A stretch of DNA of 64,000 nucleotides, from assembly GCA_038502055.1 (NCBI GenBank), contig JAXRKN010000036.1, forward strand, positions 2,046,001-2,110,000, written 5' to 3'. Position numbers and translations under genes: made by a program. A model generated the notes under the pieces. The model had not been told where the DNA came from. It did no database searches and saw only the letters and a program-made list of their open reading frames with translations. Positions 24,601-37,170 of this stretch are shown here, in pieces. How positions within the stretch are numbered: the stretch's first letter is position 1; every line of letters begins with the position of its first letter. Source of the DNA: Tanytarsus gracilentus (taxonomy: Eukaryota > Arthropoda > Insecta > Diptera > Chironomidae).

Positions 24601-27600
24601 ATTAGGAGCGGTGTTGCTGCAATAAATTTCCGATTTCAAGTTCTGCTAAACAAAAAACAAGCTTTTGTTGTTAATGTATTTAACTGATTATCATCCTTCC
24701 CGTTTTCATTGATTGAATATGTTTTTTGTTGTTGGCTGCTCCTTTATTTGATAATGGCTCACAAATTGCGTCATGCATTGTGAATTTAGAAAAGGATTTT
24801 TTATTGCTTCTTCGCAACACGAGCGCAAGGCAATGCTCATCAATCTGCCTGGCCTCCATTTAATTAACAGCACCATAAAGACGATGTAATCTGCCTTAAT
24901 TTGTAGCCCACCCTCACACAGCACTTAATTTCCAACATCATTACATCATCTTGAAAGCCAAAAGAAGCTATTGCTTTCGCTACGTGTAGCAGTTCGACTT
25001 TTTTTCTCTCGCTTTCTATATTATATGTTTTTTCTCTCTCTTTTACTTACAATATTTATTACAGGAAAACATGAAAAAGGATGATAAAAAGTCAGAAGCG
25101 CTCATCCTGAAACGGCTTTCACTTCTTCTTCATCATGCATGCTTCCATATACAACATTCAGCTTCATTAGTCTGCGGTTTTTCTCCTCTATTAAATGCTG
25201 AATTTGAAAGCAAGGGAGGGACACTTAGTAAAGCTGTCAAATGCAGAACTTAAATCTTCCTTTAATTGAAAGATTAACTGAGCATTTTTCCTAAGAATCT
25301 ACACTAAAAAACCGTTAGAAAAAAATTTAAATGTCAGGTCAAAAACTTTGCGAACTTTTATCTGGAAAATTAAATTTGATTTTCAAATAATGATTTGATT
25401 TGACTCCCTCACTAATTATTAAAAATAATTAATTAAATGTCTAAAGAAGTATGATAAAGATCATCAAAATTATTTGAAAAATAGCAAAAAACTTTTTGTA
25501 AACTTTTCAAATTTTTTGTCAACGTTTTTTTTGTCTGATTCTTCAAAATTCAAACTCAACTCATTACATCATTAAATTTAATTAAAAATAATTATAACAC
25601 GTCACAGTTTCAGACCCTCGCTACCGATGCGAAGTGAAGAAGATGAAGCAGTTCTAGATTACTTCACTCTCTGATGTCATTTTATGTGGCTTATGATGTT
25701 CGAATTTCCTGAAATGCTAAAAGGGAGAGAGAAAAAAATTTCCTGTTACAACAGTAAGGATGTGTCGCTTTGCCTTTTATACCTTCTCTCTCTCTTTTTC
25801 CTCAATTGCTTCATAATGATTCACATGCATTTGAAATATTTTCTTCACTTTAATTTCACCATTCGATAAAACCTTAAATTGCGTAATAAAATTTCCACAC
25901 CGCCTATAACTCAATTTTTGAAATAAAACCCTCGAAGACATTTTGATCCATTAAAGCGGGTACTCAATAAAAAGCGATTCCATGCGAGCTTTTAAAATTA
26001 AATAAAAATCAGTAAATGGTAGAAGAAGCACTCGAGAATGTTTAAATGTCATAACCATTTAAAAGTCCTTGAGAGCACACACACACAAAACCTCATAAAG
26101 TGGTTTTACTCTCCATTACACAGCAGTGGATAGAAAGATTGCTGTTATCATGCTCGGAAAATTTCAGCATCACTGACAACACGAGGGAAAATGTACTCCA
26201 CTATAGCCGGAAAAGAAAGATAAATAGAATAGCTCTGTGATGCTATTTTTATCAGTTTTGATTTATATCTTCATCATAGCTGAGAAGGAGAAGATTGATG
26301 TTGGTATGGAGCGGTGACATAAAAATTCTGTCTCGTTTCGTGGAAAATGTGTCTCGATGACATTGAAGTTAAGGAGGTGAAAATTGATGTTTTTGTGGTT
26401 CTTTAAAAAATTTTGAGAATCGATTTTCGCGAAAATTCGACGAGTTCAGCATTTATTCTCATTACAATCATTTGATATTCACATATATATAGGAAAGCTT
26501 CCATTAACATCATTAAATCGTAAACATAATATCTTGTAACAACAAAACACATTGAAGGGTGAAGAAGTATAATAATGCTGAAAATTTGCTTTTCCATTGT
26601 GAGGAAGGAAAGTGAGCAAAAGCGATGTGGATGGAGGTGGAAAAAGAATGAAATTGTTAGATTTTTTTCCTAGGTTTTTTCCGCATTATCAATTTTCCTC
26701 ATCATAGAGAGAGTTGTTGAAATGATCGAAATAATGATGTTATTCGTTACCGTTACAGTCATTAAAATGTAAAGAAAATTTTATTTCCCTTTTTGTGATT
26801 GATTTAGCTGTGAACTTTATGTCTGGGTTGGGTTACCCGCAACTTTATTTTTAGAACTCAATAATTTGATAAAAAAATATTTTTAGAGCTCAGAAATTTG
26901 ATAAAAATTTATTTTTAAAAAACGAATTAAACCTTTTAAAGCTCTAAAAAAGTTTCGAAAAAATTAAATTTGACAAAAAAATCTCAACTCTTTTCTTAAA
27001 CGCTTCACAAAGGAATAAAAGTTTTTAATAAAATATTTTTCTTTTCATAATATTTTCCATATCAGAACTGCACAAAGATTAATTTTCTTAAAAGCTTTTC
27101 TTCGCCTCTATCATATTTCACTTGTTCTCTCTGTGTCTCAAATGTATGAAAAATATTAAATTTCAAGGGGAGCAAAAGAAAAGAAAAATCAATTCATATC
27201 TACTCAAACTATAATTTTTCTTTTTATACGCTTCTTGGCATGAGTCTGTCTGGCGCTAACAAACAAATGGCGCCACAAGTATAATTGATTGCCACAAAAC
27301 TAGCTGCATCTTTTCTTTTTTTAAGGGAGACATTTCTTTCTTTTATGTCAACCCATAATATCCGCACTGAGTATGCGAAAAGAGACATAAACAACTTCAT
27401 CGATATTCATTTGCCATCCACCTTTTTTTTGTGCAACTTTTTTTATCACCTTCAGCTTTTAAAATTGAAATGAATCACTCCCTCGAGCATTTTTTAAAGA
27501 GTGCTAAAATCCTTTTTATTGCGGATTTTTTTATTTCCCCTGGAAATTCCCAAACCAAAAGGGAAAAAAAATTAGTAAATTATTAAACTTAATTTATAAT

Positions 27601-27625
27601 TTTTATATTTTTTTTTTTTTTTTTT

Positions 27626-27663
<38 letters not shown>

Positions 27664-29024
27664 TTTTTTATTTTTTATATTTTTTTTTTTTTTTTTTTAT
27701 GAGGGTTAAATGGGATGTTTTGGAATTGATTTTTCGGGATGGGGCATGTCCTAACCCCGATTTTAAAACAAAATCTCTCGTGTGAACATTTGAAAAGGGA
27801 AATTTTACTCAGAATTGATCACTGAAATGTGCTCAGGGTTAACTTGAAACACACAAAATGCTTTTTATCAATTCAATTATCTCGATTTATTTTAACCACA
27901 ACAGTGTGGGTTACAGCTACTGGTAATCTCCTAAGTCCTTAATGTAAATACCACAAAATCTATTTCAATAGCGAAAAAAAAGAGAGAGTGAGAGGGGAAA
28001 ATAAACTTTTTACGGTTCAGATTCGAGGCTTAGCATTGCGTTCAACTGTTATCGTTTGTTTTGTGTAATCCAAGAGATAATTCGTGCTTAAATAATGTTG
28101 AATACTTAACATGAATTAAGGTTTGAATTTTTAATTAAAATTCAAAAATTTAAAACTTTCAAAAAATTTAATTTTTAGTTACAAAATATTTTTAAAACCC
28201 TCCTTTAAAATCACGAACGCTTTTTGCGGATTTACACAGTAATGAAATTTCAAAAATTCACTTTTACGAGCAAATGCTTTTGCCTTAATTTAAACAAGAA
28301 AACGAGGTAGGATTTTCTTTATTTTGTTTAAAACAAAAAAACATGAAAACTTTTTTCTCGCTAAGAATTTAATTATTCCGTCAAAAAGTTCATGATAGAT
28401 CTTAATTACACACAAAGAGGAGAGAGAGAGAAATCTGTGTTTAATTTCTATTACAAAAGAAACAAAACCGCAAAGCACACGGAGTAAAGTGTGAGTACTT
28501 TCACTTTCGGTTGCGCATGCTTGCAGAATTTTCCAAGAGAATTTTCCACATTTTCTCTCGCCGAATGCACGTTTTGGAGACTTTTTATGCTCCTCGCATG
28601 AGAGATAATTCCACACACATTTCTTTTTCGGCCAAAAAAGAACTTGAGCAAAAATGATCACAGAATGAAGAACTAAACAGTCAGTAAGTCGAAAACCATC
28701 AATAAAATCAGATGCGAAATCTCTCGGTGGCATCTGTTTGAAGAGAAAAATAGTTTTATTTAGTAGTGCTTATATGGAGCACCCTTTCGTGTGTGTGATC
28801 AGAGAGACAATTTTCGGAACGTGATTGTTTTACTAAAATAAATCTTTGTCGAGTAAAACGTCTGCCGTGCGAGCTTTAATGTAGTTTTCAAACATGTGAC
28901 ATAAACAACAGCTATGGAATTTAATGGAGCTTTACGGTCTTGCTGACAATGAATGAGTTATTGCGACCACTAAATTTGTTTACTGCAAAATAAAACGTTA
29001 AACGACTCAATTTAGCTCAATCCT
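12609..29024. other. 16.4-kb stretch without a recognisable gene
   Basis: AT-rich DNA between the SDR cluster and the carbonic anhydrase-related gene. Every open frame is short or of biased composition, and none shows a domain, signal peptide plus splice structure, or paralogous copy. The longest (147 codons, minus strand, 28733-28290) has no recognisable motif. Slightly less AT-rich islands occur near 22.1, 24.5 and 24.8 kb. They could be regulatory sequence, distant exons of a gene outside the window or non-coding RNA; sequence alone does not decide. A poly-T tract at 27.6 kb is listed separately. Confidence 0.5.
27604..27700. repeat. Poly-T low-complexity tract
   Basis: About 97 bp that are almost wholly T with scattered A and a few AT steps. 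It could be the tail of a minus-strand retroposed copy or simple replication slippage. No adjacent retroelement frame was recognised. Confidence 0.85.
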
Positions 29025-29031
29025 TATAAAA
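29025..29031 (+). promoter_or_regulatory. Probable TATA box of the carbonic anhydrase-related gene
   Basis: TATAAAA at 29025-29031 lies 66 bp upstream of the CARPB start codon at 29097, so a start site near 29055-29060 would leave a short 5' leader. The call rests on motif and spacing. Confidence 0.5.
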
Positions 29032-29096
29032 CCGTGTCGTCAATTGTTCGTCGCGATCGAAAAGAGCGAACATTTGTATCATCCGAGTGACAAATA

Positions 29097-32000
29097 ATGT
29101 TATCGAAACTAGGAATTAATTTAATTGTTTTGCTGTTGATAATTAATGGTAATTTTACGATCTAATGAAATTTTTATGTACTCTACTGCAGAGTGAAGTG
29201 TCATGAGTCTGTGCTGTGTGTAAAAATAAATTAAATCGAGTAATTACTCAAACGGATAGAATTGGAAAAGTTATTCTTGAATTAAATTTTGAAAGTGTTT
29301 TAAAAAATTTTAATTTAAAGTGTTTTTTAGTTAGAAAAAATATTTTTTGCAGTTTTAAATTTTTAAAAGATTTTTTTTAAATTTCTTAGACAGATATTTT
29401 TAATTTTATCTCACTAATTTTTTAACTTAAAGTTAAAACTAAATTATTTTTTACGAAAAAAATTAATATTTACGATAAAATCTAAAAGTTTTGAGTTGAT
29501 TAATAATTAATTAATAATTTAGGGATCTCGAAGGATAATTTAATTTAATTTCATCTAATTTTCTCATCTGAAGCCAATTTTATTCTAGTTTTTTTTATAA
29601 TGTAAAGTTTATTAAAATTTCACTACAACTTTCTCAAAAAAAAACTTTCAACCTTTTTAAAGAACTATTAAAAAATATTACTAATTGTGTCGAAAGTATT
29701 TCAGTTTTCATCGAAATACTCTAAAACAGAGTTTTTAATTTCTTGTTTTAAAAAAATGTAAATCCTCTAATTTTTTTGTTTTTTAAATTCCATTATTAAT
29801 TTAAAATTTTTGAGTTTATAATCCTCAAAAACTCAATCCAAACAATTAAAAAAATGTAAAAAATTTTACGCTTTATGAACGAATTTTGCATTCAAATATT
29901 TGATTCAACAAAAAAAAGGATTAAAAAAGATTATTAGGCATTTAATTATTAAAACAATTCTCTTAAATAATTCAACAACAATTAAAGTGAATGTATTAAA
30001 AAAATTCGGTGAAAATAATAATAAATTCCATCGAGCATTAACTGTTTCTGAAAATGAACAATGCGTGTACAATAAAATATTATTTTAAACTCATGCAATT
30101 CATATACACAAAAGTATAAAGTGCTTAAAATAATTGAATTTTTTTTGTCCCAAATATGCAATCATAGATATTTCACATGCAAGTTGGGAAGAATGGTGAG
30201 AACGATGTTGTTACAACATTGATCAATAATTTAATAAATATTTATTCTTTGAATGACCGCACAGGTGGACTTACGATGGAATAAGTGGACCCGGTGAGTG
30301 TTTTAAATAATTTTTCAATGCAATCTCTTGATGTGAAAAATTTATGCCATGTACATTGAATAGGATTTTGGGGCTTAATCAATCCACAGTGGAGTATGTG
30401 CAATAAAGGAAGGCGACAGTCGCCGATTAATGTCGAGCCTGAAAAGCTTTTGTTCGATCCCTATTTACGTCCGCTTCACATAGATAAGCATAAAGTGAGT
30501 AGCGTGCAAATATTACTTCACGTGTGTGTGCAATAAATTCAATAAAATAATGATGATGAACTCGTCTGATGTAGATTTCGGGAACGCTCCAAAACACCGG
30601 GCAATCGTTAGTGTTTCGTGTAGATAAAGACTCTAAGCAACATGTTAATATATCGGCAGGCCCTTTAGGTAAAGTAAAATTATTCACACATATATGTCTG
30701 CTGATTAAGTTAATAATACACTGTCTATGTGCACATGCAGCGTACAGATATCAATTTGAGGAAATTTACATACATTATGGTATTGAAAATAATCAAGGAT
30801 CTGAGCATCAGATTCAAGGATACGCTTTCCCTGGAGAGGTGAGATCTCAAAAATTTAAATGTTAAATTGCACTGGAGATTTTAAAATATTTCTTAGCTCA
30901 TCTAAAATTTAAACACAGAACAAAAAATAATTTTTCATCAATGAAAAAACCTTCAAAATTTTAATGCCAAATTCAAAAATTAACGAAACTTTTTTATGCT
31001 AATAAAAGCCATGAACAAAATTCATGATCGTCTTCACCATTTGAAGCCATGAAAATATTTTTAATAAAAGTTCTTTCACATTTAAATTTTCACAAGGGAA
31101 TGACATTTATATTCATAACATTTTCCCTCCTTCTCACTAACAGAGGAAAGAAAAATTTTGAAGTTCATCTTTCAGTGGAAGAAGAACATGGCAACATACG
31201 TTCTTGCATGCCAATATTGTAGCACGACTTTATACGATTTCTTAATTAAAATTCTCGTCGAGATTTTTCTAGTTTGAGGATGTTGTGTAATGTTCTCGCT
31301 GAGATTTAAGTAAAGATTTTCTCATACGCACCGGAATTTTTGTGTGTACGCACAAAATTAGTATTTCTCGAAATTTACATATAAAAACAAAATTATGCTC
31401 AGAAATATTTTTCCTCCGACGACACAACAAACCTAATTTATTCATTCCACACTCTTTCACCTCCATGCAGATCCAATTATATGGCTTTAACAAAGAATTG
31501 TATCATAATATGTCAGAGGCACAACACAAGGCGCAAGGAATTGTCGGCATTTCGTTGATGGTGCAAATAGGTGATACCTTGACGAATGAACTTAGGCTGA
31601 TAACTAGTGCATTAAATAAAGTTATGTATAAAGGTTAGTATTTTATGACCCGCGAGGTAAATTTTTCTCTATTTAAATTTTTACCTTCGTGGCATGCCGA
31701 CTAGTCACAATAAATATACAAATTCGAGCTGAAGGAAAAATTTTCTGCTGTTAGACGATGCAAATGTTTATTTTATGCATGTCTCATTAATTATGCATTC
31801 ACTTTCAGGTTCTTCAACGCAAATAAGACATCTATCGTTGAAGTCATTACTTCCGAATACCGACCAGTACATGACATATGAAGGATCGACAACGCATCCT
31901 GGATGTTGGGTAATTTTTTTTTAAGTTAAAAGCAACTTCGTACAAAACCTTTTACATTCTCTTTAAACAGGAGAGTACGGTGTGGATAATTCTGAATAAG

Positions 32001-32581
32001 CCCATTTACATAACAAAACAAGAGGTAATTTATACCATCATCATCATCATCACCCACAATCGCACTGAAAAGTTGTTGTGCAATTTTTTTTCTCAAATTC
32101 TCTTTTCTCTCTATCGTTTTGGAAAATTTTCTGGCTTGTTGAAAAATTAGCTCTACGCTCTGCGAAGACTTATGCAGGGATCAGAACAAACACCGAAAGC
32201 ACCGTTGGGCAACAACGTTAGACCAATGCAACCCTTGCATCACAGAACAGTTCGAACAAACATAGACTTTTCAAAAGTGAGTAATTGCGGAGCAAATTTT
32301 GAGAATTTTAATGTTTTCAAAAATAATGAATGCATCAACGAATATTTTTTTGATAAATTTATTGGGATACAAAAATTTGTAATGATTCACTTCACATGAA
32401 TAATTAAGTCTTGAAATTTTTTAATTTTTTAAAACATTTTAATTGACAGAATCAACAGCAAAATTGTCCATCAATGTACAAGGAAATGTACTATCGAGCG
32501 AATAAATGGACACCGGAATTGATGAGCGTCGGTCGCGGCTATGAGTCATCGGTTTTCAATCAATTCAAAAACCAAAATTAG
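29097..32581 (+). CDS. CARPB: Carbonic anhydrase-related protein, CARPB / CA10-CA11 type (catalytically dead)
   Basis: Secreted alpha-carbonic-anhydrase-fold protein. Vertebrate CA10/CA11 act as neuronal surface or secreted ligands rather than enzymes; a neural role here is inference. Eleven exons: 29097-29148, 30168-30195, 30265-30293, 30364-30494, 30575-30668, 30741-30838, 31471-31633, 31809-31909, 31971-32024, 32151-32276, 32450-32581. All phases agree, giving 335 residues. Exon 1 encodes a signal peptide (LGINLIVLLLIIN). Conserved blocks include WTYDGISGP, NKGRRQSPINVEPEKLLFDP, ISGTLQNTGQSLVF, QGSEHQIQGYAFPGE, GCWESTVWIILNKP and NNVRPMQPLHHRTVRTNIDF. The zinc-site strand reads IYIHYG where active enzymes have two histidines, so catalysis is lost, as expected for this subfamily. 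AATAAA follows at about 32706. Confidence 0.96.
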
Positions 32582-35500
32582 CTAATGAACTTTTCGCGAC
32601 TGTATCCACTTAACTACATTAGAGGAAATGGGAATTTGATTCTGTCGTAAGCCGTCTATAAGCCATCCAGTAAGTCAACAATATTTATGATAAGAAAAAT
32701 ATATAAATAAATTTTGTAAATAACTAATTAATACTCATAAATATTCTTATGACATGGACTAAAAGTCACGTGTGTGGATTTCTACGATATTAGCTCAAAA
32801 CTCTAAGTGAAAGTCTTTGATGACTTATTTATTTTTTTTGCATTATTTAAAAGATGAAAAAAGTAATGGCAGAAGAATTTAAATTATCAAAAACTTTCAC
32901 CTTACTCAACATAATTTAATTATTTTTTAAGTCAAAAAATTCATTGTAAAAGAATTTCATATAAATTCAAATCGAAAGCACTCAGGGTGGACAATAACTA
33001 ATTACTCTATAAAGAAATAATTTTTTAATGCTACATAAATCGTGGATTCAAAACTGTAAATCTATAAAAGACATTCAATTCAAAACTAAAACTTTAATTG
33101 CAATTGAATCAGCATTATAAATGTTTATGCAAACTGTTCTGCATTTCAAATGAATCACTTTTTCACATTATGTATGATATCCGATGATGAGTATTATGCT
33201 CGACTAAAATTTGATTATAATCATCAAGTGTCCACCCTTCTAGTAGCTCACAACTGACAAAAGCCACAGACATTTATTCAAACTTCAAACTATGCTCTCT
33301 GCTTCGCACATTTATACACATAATGTCATTATGGTTTAAAGTGATGAAACATAAAATGATGAAATGTCAGACGTTTTATAATTAATTTAAACTTGCATGC
33401 ATCTAATAGCAGACCATTTTATCGTACAATAACCATCTCAATAAAATAAAGTTTATATTTATATATTAAAAAAGATTTGAAAGGCCGAATTGACATTGAC
33501 ATTGGCGAGAATTATTTGAATTTATTTTGACTGAAGAATTTAATTTTAAAAAAGTTCCTCGATAAAAAAATTCATTCATTAAATATTTACGAAAATTAGA
33601 TCAAATTTTTAATTTAGTAAAATTATTAAAATAAAAGTTAAAAAAATATCAATGTGTCTCAAAAAAATTAAAAATTAATGATATTTAAAGATGAATGCCT
33701 TATATAATCATCACATGTAACAGCTTCAAAATTAAAAATCAATTAACTGCACACCAAAAATTAATCTTTTGATATTTAAAAAATATCTCATAGAACAAAT
33801 TATTGATCACAAAAAAATGGTGTCTAAATGGTGAGCAATGTTACTCAAAAAAAATCGTTATAATTTAAAAATAATCCAAGAAATGTTCTTCATACATAGA
33901 TTTAGATGTTTATATGAATAATAAAAAATTATATTAGCAAAAATATTATCGAATGAAAAGAAATGAGCAAGAAGTTCAAGAAACTTTTTATTAACACAAA
34001 AAGTGCCATAAGCCATTTTCAACCCCTCAACAAACCGACATCGAAGTCGTTATATATTGAAAGAGAGATAAGGAAGAATATTAAAGGAAGAATCCTTTCA
34101 TCAGCTTATTTCAATTTCAACAATACATATTTTCATATCCACACTCACATTGCATGGAAAGAGCAAAAACTTTTATTTTCAATTTTGTGTCATATTTCCG
34201 AGAAGCAAAAATTGAATATTGGAAAAATTTCTCTCCTTTCAATGTCGTTACATTTCCTTGTTAGTTTTACATTAAAAAAATCTCGTCTTTCCTTCTTCTT
34301 TTAAGCAGCAACCAGTAGAATTAACAACAGAAGCGGATCCCTTTATCGAGCTTTAAGGGAATACAACGCAAAACGTGTTATTAAAAAATATGAAAATGAC
34401 ATGACGGAAACTTTATTTTTTCGATTGAAAATCTCCTTACAATGTCGACTGAATCAAATTGACTGTGTGGATCGAATTATATTCAATGTGTGTATGTCAT
34501 GGATTCAATGACTGTTCACTTTTTTTGCTTTATTCAATTTTAAAAAGATTTTGTTAAAAAAAAGTTTGGCAGGTGGAAAATTGAAAGTTAAAATAAGGGG
34601 ACGAGAAAATTTCTAGTAAATTTTTATAAAAGTATTGGTAAGTTAATCTAATTAGTAAATATGAATCTAAAGCAAATTTCAATAATTCCTATAATTAAGT
34701 TTAATTATCAACATTTTAATTCTGGCTAAATATTTGTACAATTTTATAAAATTTTTAAAGTCATTTTCTCACCCCCTTGCTAAATTTTCACCTTTTGTCC
34801 CCTAAATTCCACCTAATTTAATTGTTCAACTCTAAATTGTTGAAGAAGACAAATTGCCTTGAAATAATAACATCGAAGGTGTACACACGAAAAACTTTAT
34901 CATTCCTCTTCTTATTCACGTTCAAACTTAATAGCACAAAAGGAAGTATTTGACAACTTTTAAGTTGCACACTCTCTTGGATAAAGAGGAAAAAGTGCAC
35001 GAAACATTTTTCTCCCATTGTCGTGCAGTGTCGACGAAATAATAAATGATTGTGTGTGAAACGAAAGTACTTTTCCATTTCAACATCGTTTTGCATTCTA
35101 AAGGTGTAAGCAAACGTTTATTTTAACATTTCCATTGTTCCGCTCTCAAGCACCTCTTAAGTGAGAATTACTTTTAAAATGGCTTCGTTAATTTGATTGC
35201 GTTTTATTGTCACGCTATCAAACTCAATCTAGTGCACGGCCACATGCAGTGACACCATGAAGTGATGCATTATGTCGTGCAACTATTTCAAGCCTGTCAC
35301 ATCAATCAGATCAAAAATGCTCGGCGTGGTCAGCGATAAAAGGAATTCCACAAATTTATCTAAAAATAAAATGACTTTAAGGCAGGCAAAAATTAATGCT
35401 TGCCATTTTTTTTGCTCGACGGCAAAAGTCCTTGAGAATGTCTTGATGGATTTTTTGCTTCTTCTTCATGCTCGACGATAATAAGAAGAAGAATAAAGGA

Positions 35501-36060
35501 AGGAGGTGCTTATTTCAGCCAAGATAAATTCAAGCTTGAATTTTCTCTTTTCTGGAAAACGAAAAAACTTCCAGTGGTTAAAGAGGAAAATATTTTTTAT
35601 GGACTTTAGTTTTGGCGGTTAACAAAAAAATAATTTTCTTAAAACTTTTATTAAAATCTTTAAAAATTAATTTAAAAATTCTTGAACAAAATTTCTCTAA
35701 AAGTCAAAAATTTTACGTAAAATTTCAATATTTTTTGTAGCAATTGAAATCACGTCCTGCATTCTCGACGACTGTTTTGCTACTAAAATTTCCATTTCTC
35801 TCGGTAAAAATATTATTTAAAAACTCTACAAAACTTGCATCACATCGCGTTGAACGGGAAAAGAGAGAAAAGAAAAACGAGAGCGAATATAGAAAATATC
35901 AATGAAGTTTGAACGCACGTGTCTTTTTTGTTTTGTTTTTATGGTTCACTTCATCCTGTGGTAAATTTGTAAATAAGCGACCGGAAATGTCCACTTGTTT
36001 ACCCAAAATTTAATGACCTTCTTCTCGAATCCTTTATATTCATTTTCAGATTCACTCACA
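32582..36060. other. Intergenic stretch; one MITE-like element, no gene recognised
   Basis: AT-rich DNA between CARPB and the left edge of the inverted duplication. A 113-codon ATG frame at 33963-34304 has no homologous-looking motif and ends in an F/K-rich tail. A TIR element at 34595-34779 is listed separately. Confidence 0.5.
34595..34779. repeat. MITE-like element, AAGGGG..GAGAAAAT termini (copy 1)
   Basis: The 185-bp AT-rich segment starts AAGGGGACGAGAAAAT (34595-34610) and ends ATTTTCTCACCCCCTTG (34763-34779). The ends are inverted copies of each other with two mismatches. Two other segments in the window, at 49086-49234 and 61337-61466, have the same terminal sequence. There is no coding capacity. 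Target-site duplications are not clear. Confidence 0.6.
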
Positions 36061-36503
36061 TGCGAGTGCGATATGATTTTTTTCTGACATCTGTTTGTTG
36101 ACTTTTTCGGGGGTTGTTCCGAGTTAATTTTTTGTTTATTTGTGTGCACACAAAATTAACCGTTGATGATGCGTGTATGAGAGGTTATGTCATCACCATT
36201 AGCAGTCGCAATGATCATCTTTTTCAGCACATCTCACTAACGACTTAATGGATAAAACAGAAGATTTTCTTTCAAGTGGTTTAAACTAGCTTCTTCTCTC
36301 TCACTCACTCAGATTGACTTTAAAATTTATTCAACCTCAGTCACAATCTTGTTGTACTCGAGTCAACAATAAACTCTTGAAAAACTCACTCGGAAATTCG
36401 TGCGAAAAATTAAAGTTTTTATTTTTAAGGAAGAAGAAGAAGAAAAGAAGTCGTGCCTTAAATGAGTTGAGGGAAAGCATTGCGCGACATGTCTGAAAAC
36501 TAA

Positions 36504-37048
36504 ATGATGGAATTATACGAAAACAGTGCCGAGTTGAATTTTAATTTAGATTCGCATCTCATGATGGAATTTGGGAACATGAAGGATGTAATTATCTTCA
36601 GTAAAAATAGCAGCAGTGATAGTTGTGATGGCAGTACAGGAAATCAAAGGACGCAAGCCAATGCCCGAGAAAGATTTCGAACTCACAGGTTTGAGGGTGA
36701 ACATTTTCAGATGCGATAAAAAAATTGAAGAGTGAAATTTTCCAGTGTCAATTCAGCATTCAGCACTTTGAGGTTGTTGATACCCACTGAACCGAAAAAT
36801 AGGAAATTGTCGAAGATTGAGACACTGCGTCTGGCAAAATCTTACATTTCACATCTCCATGCGACACTTTCAACCGGTAAGAGAAATTTATGAAAAACTT
36901 TTTAAAATTTTCATGATTTATTGCCATAGGAAATTCTTCATGCCGTCAACCATGCTTAGAAAATTCTTCAACTACTCAACACGATTATCGCTCAAATATC
37001 TGCACATTTTGTGTGGCCTCAGTCATTCATCAAAAGAGGATTAATTAG
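36504..37048 (+). CDS. bHLH transcription factor, TCF15/scleraxis type (CG33557-like), left copy
   Basis: Nuclear DNA-binding factor of the paraxis/scleraxis bHLH group; vertebrate members pattern somites and tendon, and the insect role is not inferable here. Exons 36504-36688, 36746-36876 and 36930-37048 give 144 residues. The bHLH domain spans roughly residues 51-105: basic region QANARERFRTHS, helix 1 and loop VNSAFSTLRLLIPTEPKNRK, helix 2 LSKIETLRLAKSYISHLHATL. The C-terminus carries a cysteine-containing segment (NICTFCVASV) that I associate with insect orthologues. The first donor is GTTTGA, a weak but usable site. AATAAA follows at 37060. It lies tail to tail with CFAP206, 122 bp between stops. 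An intact second copy sits at 45541-46085. Confidence 0.9.
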
Positions 37049-37170
37049 GATTTACGTGCAATAAAAAATTTCATTAAATTAAAATCATTTCCATGTAAAT
37101 AGCTCTAAAGTGTGCTGCTTAATGCAGTGAGTTTGCTTTATTTAAAAATAAACGGAGAAAAGTTTACATT

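Noticed and set aside
25071..25253. 60-codon frame just after a good splice acceptor (TTATTACAG)
   Set aside because: No matching upstream exon or downstream donor, and no recognisable protein features.
28290..28733. 147-codon ATG open frame on the minus strand
   Set aside because: No recognisable domain, composition typical of translated AT-rich DNA, and no splice or paralogue support; it is the longest chance frame in a 16-kb gap.
33963..34304. 113-codon ATG open frame on the plus strand
   Set aside because: Lys/Phe/Ser-rich with no motif, no signal peptide and no related copy in the window.
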